In this document: positions 8,999 to 18,176 of the stretch, one piece after another
Layout: every line of letters starts with the position of its first letter
How positions within the stretch are numbered: the first letter of the stretch is position 1
NCBI GenBank assembly: GCA_038874475.1
Contig: JAVZCJ010000002.1
Coordinates: forward strand, 262,964 to 326,963
Length of the DNA: 64,000 bases
Source of the DNA: Nitrososphaerota archaeon
GTDB taxonomy: Archaea > Thermoproteota > Nitrososphaeria_A > Caldarchaeales > JAVZCJ01
Direction: 5' to 3'
Notes under the pieces: model-generated
Told to the model about the DNA's origin: nothing
Database searches by the model: none
Seen by the model: only the letters and a program-made list of their open reading frames with translations
Program-made: the position numbers and the translations under genes

Positions 8999-9910
8999 TC
9001 AATATTCTATTACTGCCGTCCCTATGATCTTTCTTTGAATAAGAGCTATAGCTAATGCCATTAAGAATAAAATCACTCCTATAGCGTCAGCATAGCCTAA
9101 TTCCCAGCTTTCAAATCCTTTCCAATATATATAATAAGGTAATGTTAATGTCTGAAAGCCAGGTCCACCTCCTGTCATACCATAAATAATATCGTATGCC
9201 CTTAGAGCATATATTGTTTCCAAAAAAAGTGTTACTATTAGAATTGGTTTAAGCAAAGGTAAAGTTATTCTCCTTATTTGCGTCATTTTTCCAGCTCCAT
9301 CTATACTTGCTGCCTCATATAATACGGTAGGTATTGCTTGCAAACCTGCTAAAAGTATAACTACGCAGTAACCAAAGTAATTCCATACCATTGCAAGTAC
9401 TACTGTAATTAATGCGAGATTAGGTCCAAGCCAGTCTATAATTGGTAAACCCATTTCTTTAAGTATCCAATTTATAACACCACCTCTATTAAATATAACT
9501 CTCATCACTACTCCCATTATTACAGGTGCTGTTGCATAGGGAATAAAGTATATTGTTGTGAATATATCAACATTTTTAATTTTTTGGTCTAAAAGAAGAG
9601 CAATACTTAAAGAAATTAATGTTGAAATAAATACAAAAGTAATAGTAATCACCATAGTATTTTTTAAACTTAATATAAATAATTCGTCTTTGATCATTTC
9701 CGCATAATTTTTTAACCCAACAAATTTAGGTTCTAAGAATGCTGCTCCACCAATTCCACCACTCCAAGAATGAAAACTTAAAATGAATGCATCTATCATA
9801 GGATATAATTCAAAAATAGTAAAACCAATCAAATATGGTAAACACATTAAATAAAATGCTTTTTTTCTTTTAATGTATTTTAAAATTTCATTATTTTTCT
9901 TGAAGAACAA
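8999..9910 (-). CDS. Carbohydrate ABC transporter permease, MalF type
   Basis: 303 residues. The N-terminus (CLPYLIGF), about six spans and the EAA loop (YEAASIDGAGK, then LPLLKP) identify the MalF-type subunit. It appears to start at the TTG at 9910, preceded by GAGGG; no in-frame ATG fits better. It lies between the binding protein (39 bases upstream) and the MalG-type subunit. Confidence 0.88.
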   Translation of the reverse strand: MFFKKNNEILKYIKRKKAFYLMCLPYLIGFTIFELYPMIDAFILSFHSWSGGIGGAAFLEPKFVGLKNYAEMIKDELFILSLKNTMVITITFVFISTLISLSIALLLDQKIKNVDIFTTIYFIPYATAPVIMGVVMRVIFNRGGVINWILKEMGLPIIDWLGPNLALITVVLAMVWNYFGYCVVILLAGLQAIPTVLYEAASIDGAGKMTQIRRITLPLLKPILIVTLFLETIYALRAYDIIYGMTGGGPGFQTLTLPYYIYWKGFESWELGYADAIGVILFLMALAIALIQRKIIGTAVIEY

Positions 9911-9949
9911 AAATTTTATCCCTCAAAGTAAAAAAATAAAAAGAGGAAT

Positions 9950-11428
9950 TTATAGTGATAATGATCTTTTCATTGCTTCAACACACTTTCTAGCAGCATC
10001 TAAAGCTGCTTCCTCAGGAGTCATTATACCGTGAGCAACAGCATCCATATTAGCTTGAAGTATATTATAAATATCATTGGCTGCTGGATGGTTCCCCCAC
10101 TCAGGAGAGCCGTATGGTAACCATTTTGCTAAATCATCTCCTTTAATTACTTCCCATAGAGCTGTACCTCTTAACCAACCTTCCTGTGTTTTATAAGGTG
10201 AATTAAAGGCAGCCCATTTACACCAAAGTTCTATGCCTTCTTCACTTAATAACCACTGAAAAACTCTTTTTACCGCTTCAGGATGCTTATTATATGCTTG
10301 TTTAAATACACCCCAATAACCAGGAACTACATCTCCTGTCATATATTCCTTTCCTTCTTCGTCACACCATAAGAAGCCAAGCACTTCAGCTTTAACATTC
10401 GACTTTATTGTGTTAAGATATACTGGAAGACCAGTGGTATCGAGCATAATAGCAACTTCTTTCTTCGCAAATAGTTCTCTTTCAGGTTGCCATTCAGGGA
10501 CTGCCCCCAGCATCGATGGGTGCATTACTGCATAAGTATAGAAAAGATCTTGCCAGAATTTAAATGGCCTTACACCTTTTGAATTATTGAACATTACTTC
10601 TGTTACAAAAGGTAAACCTTGCTTACATATATCAACTCCAGCTTGTTGAAAGAGAGGTCTCGTAATACATACAACAGACGGTTTAGATGGATGAGCAACA
10701 TAGTACCCTTTTTCCTTAAGTTTTTTAGCAGCTTCAATAAACTGATTCCAAGACCAAGCATCTTCTGGACCTTTTGGAGGAGTAATCCCCACTTCTTTGA
10801 ATACATCAGGATTATACCACCATACATAAGGTGCTGAGATAAGATTGGTAGCAGCCCATATATGTCCACCTGCTTTAGCACCTTCTATGACCCATGGATA
10901 AATATTATCTAAATAGTACTTTGGTATAATGTCTTCAACTGGTTGTAAAGCTCCGAGAAAACTTAATTTAGCAATATGCCTAGTATTAAGATAGCATATA
11001 TCTGGTGCTTCACCACCTGCAGCAGCAGTAATCATTCTAGCATCTCTTCCTTGCCATGGATATACTTCAAATACAAGGTCTATATCAGGATTTTTTGATT
11101 CAAAAGCCTCTTCCATCATTTTTAAGTGTTGTTTATGTTCTTCTTCTGTAGTAAGTGGGAAACTCCATATTACAATCGTTTCTTTCTTTGATGGGGTAGT
11201 AGGTGTTACCGGCACAGTTTGTACTGTTGTTTTTACTTCAGTTCTTACAATTGTTGTTCCTGGCAATGTTTCAGTTTTTAAAGCTGTTTGAACAATTGTA
11301 GTTGGAACAACTTCAACTTTTGGAGGCAAAGTTGCATAATATACTAAAGCAGCTAAAAGAATTATTATAACAACAACAGCAACAATTAAAGAAGGACTAA
11401 TTTTTCCTTTACTTTTTTCTTCCGACAT
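9950..11428 (-). CDS. Extracellular solute-binding protein (sugar ABC transporter) with N-terminal anchor and Thr-rich stalk
   Basis: 492 residues: a charged start (SEEKSKGK), one membrane span at residues about 13-32, then a Thr/Val/Pro-rich stalk to about residue 82, then a family 1 binding domain (WSFPLT, GGEAPDICY, WWYNPDVF). The stalk resembles glycosylated linkers of archaeal surface binding proteins. Residues 1-45 are nearly identical to those of the binding protein at 19098, while the rest differs. It is the first gene of the operon, with a strong TATA box 30-40 bases upstream. Confidence 0.9.
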   Translation of the reverse strand: MSEEKSKGKISPSLIVAVVVIIILLAALVYYATLPPKVEVVPTTIVQTALKTETLPGTTIVRTEVKTTVQTVPVTPTTPSKKETIVIWSFPLTTEEEHKQHLKMMEEAFESKNPDIDLVFEVYPWQGRDARMITAAAGGEAPDICYLNTRHIAKLSFLGALQPVEDIIPKYYLDNIYPWVIEGAKAGGHIWAATNLISAPYVWWYNPDVFKEVGITPPKGPEDAWSWNQFIEAAKKLKEKGYYVAHPSKPSVVCITRPLFQQAGVDICKQGLPFVTEVMFNNSKGVRPFKFWQDLFYTYAVMHPSMLGAVPEWQPERELFAKKEVAIMLDTTGLPVYLNTIKSNVKAEVLGFLWCDEEGKEYMTGDVVPGYWGVFKQAYNKHPEAVKRVFQWLLSEEGIELWCKWAAFNSPYKTQEGWLRGTALWEVIKGDDLAKWLPYGSPEWGNHPAANDIYNILQANMDAVAHGIMTPEEAALDAARKCVEAMKRSLSL

Positions 11429-11455
11429 TTTTAGATCATATATAATATAATCAAT

Positions 11456-11467
11456 TTTATATATAAA
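11456..11467 (-). promoter_or_regulatory. TATA box of the binding-protein operon
   Basis: Read on the minus strand, TTTATATATAAA is preceded by a GG-rich flank. Its centre is about 33 bases before the ATG at 11428. With the archaeal spacing of 26-27 bases to the transcript start, the leader would be only about 7 bases. This is a position-based prediction. Confidence 0.6.
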
Positions 11468-11645
11468 CCTTGCGATATGTTCATTTTTTAAAAATAATGT
11501 AGAAAATGTAAAATTTTAATTAAAGATATACTAAAAAATTTAGATATATTATTTTTTAATTACTTAAATCTTAAATTTATAAACTATAAATATTAAAAAA
11601 GCTTAAAAAGTTTTGAAAAAAATTTATGAATAAAATGGTGAGACT

Positions 11646-12431
11646 ATGATAATAGATGTACATAATCATTATTGGTACGAAAAAGATTTTATAAAAAAAA
11701 TGATTAAATGTATGGATGAAGCAAGTATAGATAAAGTTTGTCTTAATGGAATGGGTATTAAAGGATTAGAAATTACTAAAAGTCCAGAAATATATAATGC
11801 TAATGATGATGTAAAAAAAGCTTCTAAAGAATACCCGGATAGAATTATCGGTTTTGGATGGATTAGATTAGGAATAGATTCATATAATATAATCGATAAA
11901 CTTTATGAAGAAGAATTTAAAGGAATAAAAGTTTCTATTCCAACAAATCGTTATGATCATGATGATTTTATGCCATATTATGAGAAAGCTGAAAAATATA
12001 ATATGCCAATTTTATTTCATACAGGAGTAATTGCAGCAACAAAAAATGATAAAGAATTAGGTACTCATTCAGCATACATGCGTCCAGTATATTTAGATAA
12101 AATTGCAAGAAAATTCCCTAAGTTAAAAATTATTGCAGCTCATATGGGAGACCCATGGTATTTAGAAGCATATATGACATCACAAAAAAATCCTAATATG
12201 TGGTTAGATTTTTCTGGATTAGCAATTTTCACTAAAGCATATTATATTAGAAAATTTTTATGGATAAGAGTTACACCTGATAAACTTGTTTGGGGATTAG
12301 ATGAACCACCTGAAAAATATCTTAGATTATTATTAACATGGAGAACATTGATTGAAGAAATTGGAATAAGAAAAGAAGAAGATATTAAAGGAATATTTGG
12401 AGAAAATGCAAGGAAAATATTAAATATATAA
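11646..12431 (+). CDS. Amidohydrolase 2 family metal-dependent hydrolase
   Basis: 261 residues with the complete metal site of COG2159 amidohydrolases: HNH near residue 6 (DVHNH), ILFHTG, IAAHMGDPW and WGLDEPP. It is related to the pair at 613-2096 but more distant. Transcribed alone, divergent from the transporter operon at 11428, it may belong to the same sugar-acid or lactone catabolism. The substrate cannot be inferred. The ATG at 11646 is preceded by GGTGAGACT. Confidence 0.85.
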   Translation: MIIDVHNHYWYEKDFIKKMIKCMDEASIDKVCLNGMGIKGLEITKSPEIYNANDDVKKASKEYPDRIIGFGWIRLGIDSYNIIDKLYEEEFKGIKVSIPTNRYDHDDFMPYYEKAEKYNMPILFHTGVIAATKNDKELGTHSAYMRPVYLDKIARKFPKLKIIAAHMGDPWYLEAYMTSQKNPNMWLDFSGLAIFTKAYYIRKFLWIRVTPDKLVWGLDEPPEKYLRLLLTWRTLIEEIGIRKEEDIKGIFGENARKILNI

Positions 12432-12878
12432 GATGATACTTTCTTGCTTTGTCTGGTTTAATAACATTATCTATTTTCATACTTTTTATTGATCTAAAAA
12501 ATCGTCTTTATTTACCATAGGACAAAATATTTACTCAAAATTCTAACAATGCACTTTATTATGTTTATTCAATATTTATTCATTAATTTTTATGTCTCTT
12601 ATTGCTAGCTTTGTCTTTTTTTTAATATAAGAAAAGCTTAGAAGAAATACGAATTTTACATATGCTTTATGCTTACTTCATTAGCAATATAGCAACTATA
12701 TGGAATGTTATATGTTCTCTTTTTAATCCGTAATACATTATCTAATTTTGCAAAACAAAATTAGAAAACAAAACATTATCTGATTTATGTATATCGACCT
12801 TTACAAATATTCCTCTAGGTCACTTTTTACTAAAAAGTATATATTTTACTTTAATATTTTTTCTACTTAGTGATTTAG
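12432..12878. other. Intergenic stretch with short repeats, no gene seen
   Basis: 447 bases, AT-rich, with no convincing ORF. It contains three copies of ACATTATCT (12464-12472, 12735-12743, 12773-12781) and one perfect hairpin (annotated separately). It lies just before the VapBC module and may be remnant DNA. No RNA gene is recognisable. Confidence 0.5.
12742..12764. repeat. Perfect inverted repeat (hairpin)
   Basis: CTAATTTTG and its exact complement CAAAATTAG are separated by the 5-base loop CAAAA. The stem overlaps one ACATTATCT copy and another follows 9 bases after it. It could be a weak terminator, an operator or remnant of a mobile element. Confidence 0.5.
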
Positions 12879-13127
12879 GTGACAGAAGCTAAAAGTATTA
12901 AAGTTGGTAAGGGAATTTACGAAAAAATATGTGAAATTGCTGGAGAACTTCAAGTAAAGTTAAAGCGACGAGTATCCCTTGATGAAGCCTTAGAATATTT
13001 ACTTGAAGAGAAAAAATTGAAAATAAGCGATTTTGCTGGAGCATGGATCATGAGTGATGAAGAAGAGGAAGAAATCCTTAAGAGCTTAAGGGAAGGGTGG
13101 TCACGCTGGAAATTCCAAAAAGGATAA
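12879..13127 (+). CDS. vapB: VapB-family antitoxin
   Basis: 82 residues: an N-terminal ribbon-helix-helix-like segment (IKVGKGIYEKI), a helical middle with SLDEALEYLL, and an acidic C-terminal toxin-binding tail (SDEEEEEI). The start is the GTG at 12879; no ATG fits. The following PIN-domain toxin begins at 13097, inside this gene, as in typical vapBC operons. The toxin is interrupted, so the antitoxin may have no active partner. Confidence 0.75.
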   Translation: MTEAKSIKVGKGIYEKICEIAGELQVKLKRRVSLDEALEYLLEEKKLKISDFAGAWIMSDEEEEEILKSLREGWSRWKFQKG

Positions 13128-13522
13128 TTCTCGATTCAACAATTATCATTGGAATTTTAAGAAATAAACTAAATGATGTCCAGCTTGTAAGAAAAATTGA
13201 AGCTAAAGCCGATATTGCAACAACTACTATAAACGCATTTGAAATATATTTTGGCGCGTAGAAATCAAAGAACCTTGAGCGTAATCTTGCATCAACCAAG
13301 GGTTTTTTCTCAACAATTAAACTTCTTCCATTTGATGATAATTGTGCTGAGCTAGCTGGCCAAGTTCTAGCTGAGCTTGAATCTAAAGGGAAAACTATAG
13401 ATTATAGAGACCTTTTTATAGGTTGTATTACTCTTTCAAATGGATATACGCTTATAACTCGTAATAAAAAGCATTTCCAAGACATACCAAGACTTCATGT
13501 TATAGATCCATCAGAACTATAA
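13097..13522 (+). pseudogene. vapC: VapC PIN-domain toxin interrupted by an in-frame TAG
   Basis: The frame from GTG 13097 reads a PIN domain: IILDSTI with the first acidic residue, then N-AFE, a TAG codon at 13259-13261, then in the same frame ELESKG, DYRDLFIGC and LITRNKKHF, ending at TAA 13522. That is about 141 codons, full length for VapC. All expected PIN acidic positions are present on both sides of the stop. Either a recent nonsense mutation (a Tyr codon would be one base away) or sense decoding of UAG explains it. Confidence 0.8.
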
Positions 13523-13718
13523 AGTCCTGAGAATGTTAAAAAGGCATATGAATAAAAAAGATACCTTAGAGTATATAAACTATGAAAATTGCTTATTTAA
13601 GCAATTTTAAAAAAAGAAGTAAATAATACTTATAAGCTTATTATTACTCTATTTAAAAAATTAATAAAATACAATAAATTTTACTTTACTAAAAATATTT
13701 AATTTAAAGGTGATAAAA

Positions 13719-15068
13719 TTGGGTTATTCATTAGAAAAAGCAAAAAATGAAGCTATAGAAATATTATCTGAACTTATTAAAATAAATACTTCTAATCCTC
13801 CTGGAAATGAATTGCCTGCAGCTAAATATATTGCAGAAAAACTTGAAGAAGCTAATTTAGAAACTGAAATAATAAAATCTGAAGAAAATAGAGGAAATGT
13901 AATTTGTAAAATTAAAGGAGAGAAAAAAGAAACAAGTATATTACTTTTGTCGCATTTAGATGTTGTTCCAGCAAATGCTTCAGAATGGAGTGTAGACCCA
14001 TTTAGTGGAATTATAAAAGATGGTTTTATTTGGGGAAGAGGAGCAATTGATTGTAAATCTCTTACAGCAATAGAATGTGTTATTATGAAACTTATAGCAT
14101 TAAATAATATAAAACCTGAAGGAGATATAGTTTTTGCAGCTACAGCCGATGAAGAAAAAGGTGGTGGAGCAGGAGTAGAATATATAATAAAGAATTACCC
14201 TGAAAAAATTAAAACAAAATATGTAATTAATGAGGGAGGAGGTTTTTCGATACCAATTAAAGATAAACATATATTTTTAGTTCAAACTGCTGAAAAAGGA
14301 ATAGTATGGTTAAAGATAAAAGCAGGTGGAGTGCCTGCGCATGGTTCTATGCCTGGAATTGGGGATAATGCAATTTTAAGAATGATGAAAACAATAGATA
14401 GAATTATGTCTCATAGACCTCCAGTAATGATTATACCAGTAGTAGAAGAATTTATTAAGAAAATATCTGGTGAAAGAGGTACTGAATATAAAATTCTTTC
14501 TAATCTTTTATTAAATAAATATCTTGCACATAAAATACTTGATAAATTAGCTGAGAAAAATAAAGGAGAAGCTGAAATGATAAGGTCTATGATTAGTACA
14601 ACAATAACTCCAACAATGATTAATGGAGGAATAAAAGAAAATATTGTTCCATCATTATGTGAAACAATTTTTGATTGTCGTATACTTCCTGGACAAACAA
14701 AAGAAGAATTATTAAATAATATTAAAAATCTTGTTAAAGATATAGATAAGTTAGAATTTGAATATGTAAAATATGATGAACCAACAGAATCTCCATTTGA
14801 AACAGATTTCTTTAAAATAATTGAAGATTCTTTAAAAGAATATGATAATAAATTTGAAGCAGTTCCATACATGGTTCCAGGTGGAACAGATTCAAGATTT
14901 TTAAGAAGGATTGGGTCAATATGTTATGGTTTTCATCCAGTAAAAACAGATATGCCTTTTAATCAATTAATGAAGCTTCCTCATGGAATAGATGAACGTA
15001 TATCGATAGAAAATATTCATTTTGGAGTAGATATGCTTTATAGAATCATTAAAAAGATGATGTTCTAA
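13719..15068 (+). CDS. M20-family metallopeptidase / deacylase (ArgE/DapE/ACY1-like)
   Basis: About 449 residues. The zinc-peptidase motifs are in order: SHLDVVP, GRGAIDCKS, DEEKGGGAG, a dimerisation domain with GGVPAHGSMPG, and a C-terminal PGGTDSRFLRR. It hydrolyses an amide bond of a small substrate such as an N-acyl amino acid or dipeptide. The TTG at 13719 is preferred because GGTGAT lies 4-6 bases upstream; the GTG at 13710 is part of that site. It is monocistronic and convergent with the HAD gene. Confidence 0.88.
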   Translation: MGYSLEKAKNEAIEILSELIKINTSNPPGNELPAAKYIAEKLEEANLETEIIKSEENRGNVICKIKGEKKETSILLLSHLDVVPANASEWSVDPFSGIIKDGFIWGRGAIDCKSLTAIECVIMKLIALNNIKPEGDIVFAATADEEKGGGAGVEYIIKNYPEKIKTKYVINEGGGFSIPIKDKHIFLVQTAEKGIVWLKIKAGGVPAHGSMPGIGDNAILRMMKTIDRIMSHRPPVMIIPVVEEFIKKISGERGTEYKILSNLLLNKYLAHKILDKLAEKNKGEAEMIRSMISTTITPTMINGGIKENIVPSLCETIFDCRILPGQTKEELLNNIKNLVKDIDKLEFEYVKYDEPTESPFETDFFKIIEDSLKEYDNKFEAVPYMVPGGTDSRFLRRIGSICYGFHPVKTDMPFNQLMKLPHGIDERISIENIHFGVDMLYRIIKKMMF

Positions 15069-15069
15069 A

Positions 15070-15720
15070 TTATAGAGAATTAATTAATTCAATAGTAATT
15101 TCATTAAGGCTATTAAGAACTTTATTTGCTAAAGAAAAATCTTGATTTTTTGTTATAGAATTAGGAATAGCAATGCATTTCATTCCAGCTTTTTTAGCTG
15201 CTATTACACCATTTCTAGAATCCTCTATAACTAAGCATTCATTAGGATTTACTTTAAGTTTTTCAGAAGCTTTAAGAAAAACATCTGGTTCAGGTTTCCC
15301 TTTTTCAACTTCATACCCACTTACGATTACTTCGAAAAATTCTTTAATATTAAATTTGTTTAATACATATTCTATATATTCTTTTTCTGAAGAAGAAGCA
15401 ATTGCAATTTTTTTATTATTTTTCTTTAAAATATTTAATAGATTAATTAATCCAGGCATAAGTTTAATATCTTCTTTATTTAATAATGAGAAGAAAATCT
15501 CTCTTCTTTCTTCAATAAGTTCTTTAATGCTTTCTTTTAAACAATACATTCTTTTTAATTCGATATAGCATTCTTTCTCTCTCTTACCAGTAAACAAAGA
15601 TGCATCTTTTAAGCTATATTTTATACCTTTTCTTTTTAAAAGTTCTTTATCAGCTTTAAAATGTATTGGTTCGCTATCTATAATTACTCCATCCAAATCA
15701 AAAATAACTGCTTTGATAAT
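15070..15720 (-). CDS. HAD-family phosphatase (beta-phosphoglucomutase-like), apparent ATT start
   Basis: HAD hydrolase with motif I F-D-L-D-G-V, motif II IASSSEK, and motif III/IV KPEPDVF-x-K and EDSRNG. The nearest standard start, TTG 15696, would cut off the nucleophile Asp at its second codon neighbour. The frame continues upstream as I-I-K-A-V-I-F-D to a TGA at 15727-15729 with no ATG, GTG or TTG. An ATT at 15718-15720 sits 5 bases after GGTGAT and is the likely start. It dephosphorylates a sugar phosphate or related metabolite. Confidence 0.8.
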   Translation of the reverse strand: MIKAVIFDLDGVIIDSEPIHFKADKELLKRKGIKYSLKDASLFTGKREKECYIELKRMYCLKESIKELIEERREIFFSLLNKEDIKLMPGLINLLNILKKNNKKIAIASSSEKEYIEYVLNKFNIKEFFEVIVSGYEVEKGKPEPDVFLKASEKLKVNPNECLVIEDSRNGVIAAKKAGMKCIAIPNSITKNQDFSLANKVLNSLNEITIELINSL

Positions 15721-15794
15721 AGTTAATCACCTTCGAAAATTTTTTAAAATGTAAATTATAAGTTTTTATTTAAAAGATTTTGCATGAATTATTT

Positions 15795-16361
15795 TTAAAG
15801 CTTAAGCTTCATCAATGGAAATTCTGGGTCGTCTTTATATATTTTAAAACCTTTTTTAATATAGAAGTCTACTGGGCCTGAAGGATTTTCTGCATTGCTT
15901 TTTCTAGCAAATGTTTCAACAACTTTCACATGCCTATCTCTTAATTCAGAAAGTATACTTCGAAGAAGTTTTTGGCCTATACCCAATCCTCTATATTCTT
16001 TTTTAAAAACATAAAGACATGCTATTAAAATTGCATCATCATCTGGTGGTCCTGAAGGATAGGATTTTGAGTTTGGCAAAAATTTTGGTGGTGCATATAC
16101 CGCATATCCAACTACTTTATTATTAAGATAAACAAGTTTGCCACAATTTCCAAAAATTTTATTTACATCATTTAACCATTTTAATTTTTTATTTAATCTT
16201 TCTCTTTTTGCACCAAATGTAATTTTATTATGCTCTTTTGGAAATTCCCAATAGAGACAATACTTGCAACTATAAGGTGGATATTCCATTTCTGGAATTT
16301 CTTTAAGATTTTCTGTGGTCAGATCAACTATTTTAATTATTTTCTTTATCAAATATTTCAC
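15795..16361 (-). CDS. GNAT-family N-acetyltransferase
   Basis: 188 residues. The acetyl-CoA pyrophosphate loop RGLGIGQ follows a V-F-K-K-E-Y strand near residue 120. The N-terminal part has a Cys-rich YSC-x-YC-x-YWE motif found in a group of prokaryotic GNATs. The substrate is unknown. It stands alone between the HAD gene and a divergent aldolase. Confidence 0.8.
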   Translation of the reverse strand: MKYLIKKIIKIVDLTTENLKEIPEMEYPPYSCKYCLYWEFPKEHNKITFGAKRERLNKKLKWLNDVNKIFGNCGKLVYLNNKVVGYAVYAPPKFLPNSKSYPSGPPDDDAILIACLYVFKKEYRGLGIGQKLLRSILSELRDRHVKVVETFARKSNAENPSGPVDFYIKKGFKIYKDDPEFPLMKLKL

Positions 16362-16495
16362 TTTTTATGTATCCACGTGATAGAATAACGCTTCTATTAT
16401 TTATCTGGATTTATAATTCAAATAAATATCACTAGTAATTTATAAGCTTTTATTTAAGAAAAATTATAAATAAGATTATAAAATGGTGATTAATA

Positions 16496-17260
16496 ATGAT
16501 AAAGAATAGAGTTAAAGAAAAGATTAAAAAAGGTGAAGTAACATATGGTGCATGGGTTGGAATAGGTCATCCAGATGTAGCTGAGATCTTATCAATTTTA
16601 GGGCTTGATTGGCTTGTTTTTGATACAGAACATGCACCATTATATTTTGAAACTGTTCAAAAAATGATGCAAGCAATAAGAGAACCAAATTTAACTCCTA
16701 TTACACGTGTTGCATGGAATGATCCAGTTTTAATAAAACTTGCATTAGATATTGGTTCTCTTGGTATAATAGTTCCTTGGGTAAATAATAAAGAAGAAGC
16801 TATTAAAGCTGTAAAAGCAAAACTATATCCTCCAAAAGGTATAAGAGGAGTAGGACCAAGAAGAGCTGCAAGATATGGAGCAGATTTTCAAGAATATATT
16901 GAAGTTGCTGATGAAGAAATATTATTACTCGTTCAAATAGAAACTCAAGAAGCGGTAAAGAATATTGATGATATACTTTCGGTAGAGGGTGTGGATGCTT
17001 TTTTCATTGGTCCTTTAGATTTATCTGCTTCCCTAGGATACATAGGTAATTGGAGAAATCCGAAAGTTCTTGAAACAATAGATAAAATTCTTGATGCAGG
17101 GAAAAGGAATGGAGTGCCGGGAGGAATATATTCAATGGATATAGAACATGCAAAAGAGTGTACAAAGAAAGGATTTAAATTTATAGCATTAGGAAGTGAC
17201 TATAAGTTTCTTAAATCGGGATGCATGTCTGCTTTAGAAGCCGTTAAAAGGATCTTATAA
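16496..17260 (+). CDS. HpcH/HpaI aldolase family protein (class II pyruvate aldolase-like)
   Basis: 254 residues. VFDTEHAP (metal-ligand region), IKLALDIGSLGIIVPWV, R-G-VGPRRA and FIGPLDLSASLG are family hallmarks. Members cleave 2-keto-3-deoxy sugar acids or hydroxy-keto-dioic acids to pyruvate plus an aldehyde, using a divalent metal. In a window rich in sugar uptake genes, sugar-acid cleavage is the likely role. GGTGATT is placed 6 bases before the ATG. No operon partner. Confidence 0.87.
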   Translation: MIKNRVKEKIKKGEVTYGAWVGIGHPDVAEILSILGLDWLVFDTEHAPLYFETVQKMMQAIREPNLTPITRVAWNDPVLIKLALDIGSLGIIVPWVNNKEEAIKAVKAKLYPPKGIRGVGPRRAARYGADFQEYIEVADEEILLLVQIETQEAVKNIDDILSVEGVDAFFIGPLDLSASLGYIGNWRNPKVLETIDKILDAGKRNGVPGGIYSMDIEHAKECTKKGFKFIALGSDYKFLKSGCMSALEAVKRIL

Positions 17261-17308
17261 AAAGAGAATTTTAATATCTAAAATTTTTATAAGCATTTAT
17301 TAATAAAA

Positions 17309-17668
17309 TTATATCATTAAAAATTCTATTGGTTTTAATTTTTTAGTTATAGGATCAATTTGAAAACCTAAGGATTCTAAGCTTGTTGCTCCAAGTATTG
17401 GGGTATCTTCTTTTTCTCCAAAAATTACTGGTACAACTCTTCGTTTACCACTATATTCGATTAAAGCCTACCCAATTTCTCTTTCAACTATTGCGCCTCC
17501 ATAAACCTTAAGCTTTTCATGATCAATTGGCTTTAAATTTAATTTTATTAAAATTTCACGAGGTATTGAAGTAAAAATCGCACCACTATCTACTAGCAAG
17601 TTGACTTCTTCTGATTTTTCTGGAAATAGTGGATTTGCAACTTTTACTCTTGCATATGTAAAGCCCAT
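17309..17668 (-). pseudogene. Retropepsin-like aspartyl protease, interrupted by an in-frame TAG
   Basis: From ATG 17668 the frame encodes a small aspartyl protease-like protein with the active-site segment LLVDSGA (residues about 25-31). TAG occurs at 17468-17470, and the same frame continues with ALIEYSGKR, VIFGEK, PILGATSLESLGF and ends at TAA 17309-17311, a full 119-codon family length. Both halves match the family, so this is one gene split by amber. A nonsense mutation or UAG decoding are the alternatives, as in vapC. Confidence 0.78.
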
Positions 17669-17762
17669 TTTATATTCCCAAATAAATTTGATTAAGCTTT
17701 TTAAATACTTTTTATTACAAATTTATTCAAATAAAATAAATAAGTAAGGGATAAATAATTAT

Positions 17763-18119
17763 TTATGTTCTCAAATATTTTTTTATAATGATAAATGATA
17801 TAAAACTTGTTAAAATACTTATGAATAAAACATAATATAAATTATAAAATGAAGGGGTTGAAATAGATAAAACTCCAACTTCCTCAGTTTTTTCTAAAGA
17901 ATGAGTGAAAGTAGTCGATACAGTTGCAGCTACTGTTGTTGTTTTAGCTATTCCTGCAATACTTTCCTTTTGAGGTGCTGGTGGTGTTTGAATGGCTTCT
18001 CTTGGAGCAGCTAGGTAAGCTTCTTTTTCGAAAGTTGTAATTAATGGAAAAACTACTATTAAAAAGCCTATAATTATTCCACTTATAATCGAACTAAATA
18101 ATTTTCTTTTTATACTCAT
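17763..18119 (-). CDS. Small two-span membrane protein, unknown
   Basis: 118 residues with membrane segments at about residues 9-29 and 92-112, joined by an Ala/Pro/Thr-rich external loop (PPAPQKE, TTTVAATVSTT). Family not recognised. It follows the winged-helix membrane protein gene by 57 bases on the same strand, so the pair may form a regulatory or sensing unit. Confidence 0.55.
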   Translation of the reverse strand: MSIKRKLFSSIISGIIIGFLIVVFPLITTFEKEAYLAAPREAIQTPPAPQKESIAGIAKTTTVAATVSTTFTHSLEKTEEVGVLSISTPSFYNLYYVLFISILTSFISFIIIKKYLRT

Positions 18120-18176
18120 TTAATCACTTATATTATAATAAAACCTATTAATATATCCATTTTTTAGAACAGCAAT

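Noticed and set aside
10603-10881. Overlapping ORF of 92 codons inside the binding-protein gene
   Set aside because: It is a frame shadow of a gene with clear family motifs and has no start signals or recognisable protein features.
16496-17260. HpcH/HpaI aldolase as the missing ketofructose phosphate-forming aldolase of the aromatic pathway
   Set aside because: That enzyme is a class I fructose-bisphosphate aldolase-like protein; the motifs here are of the metal-dependent pyruvate aldolase family.
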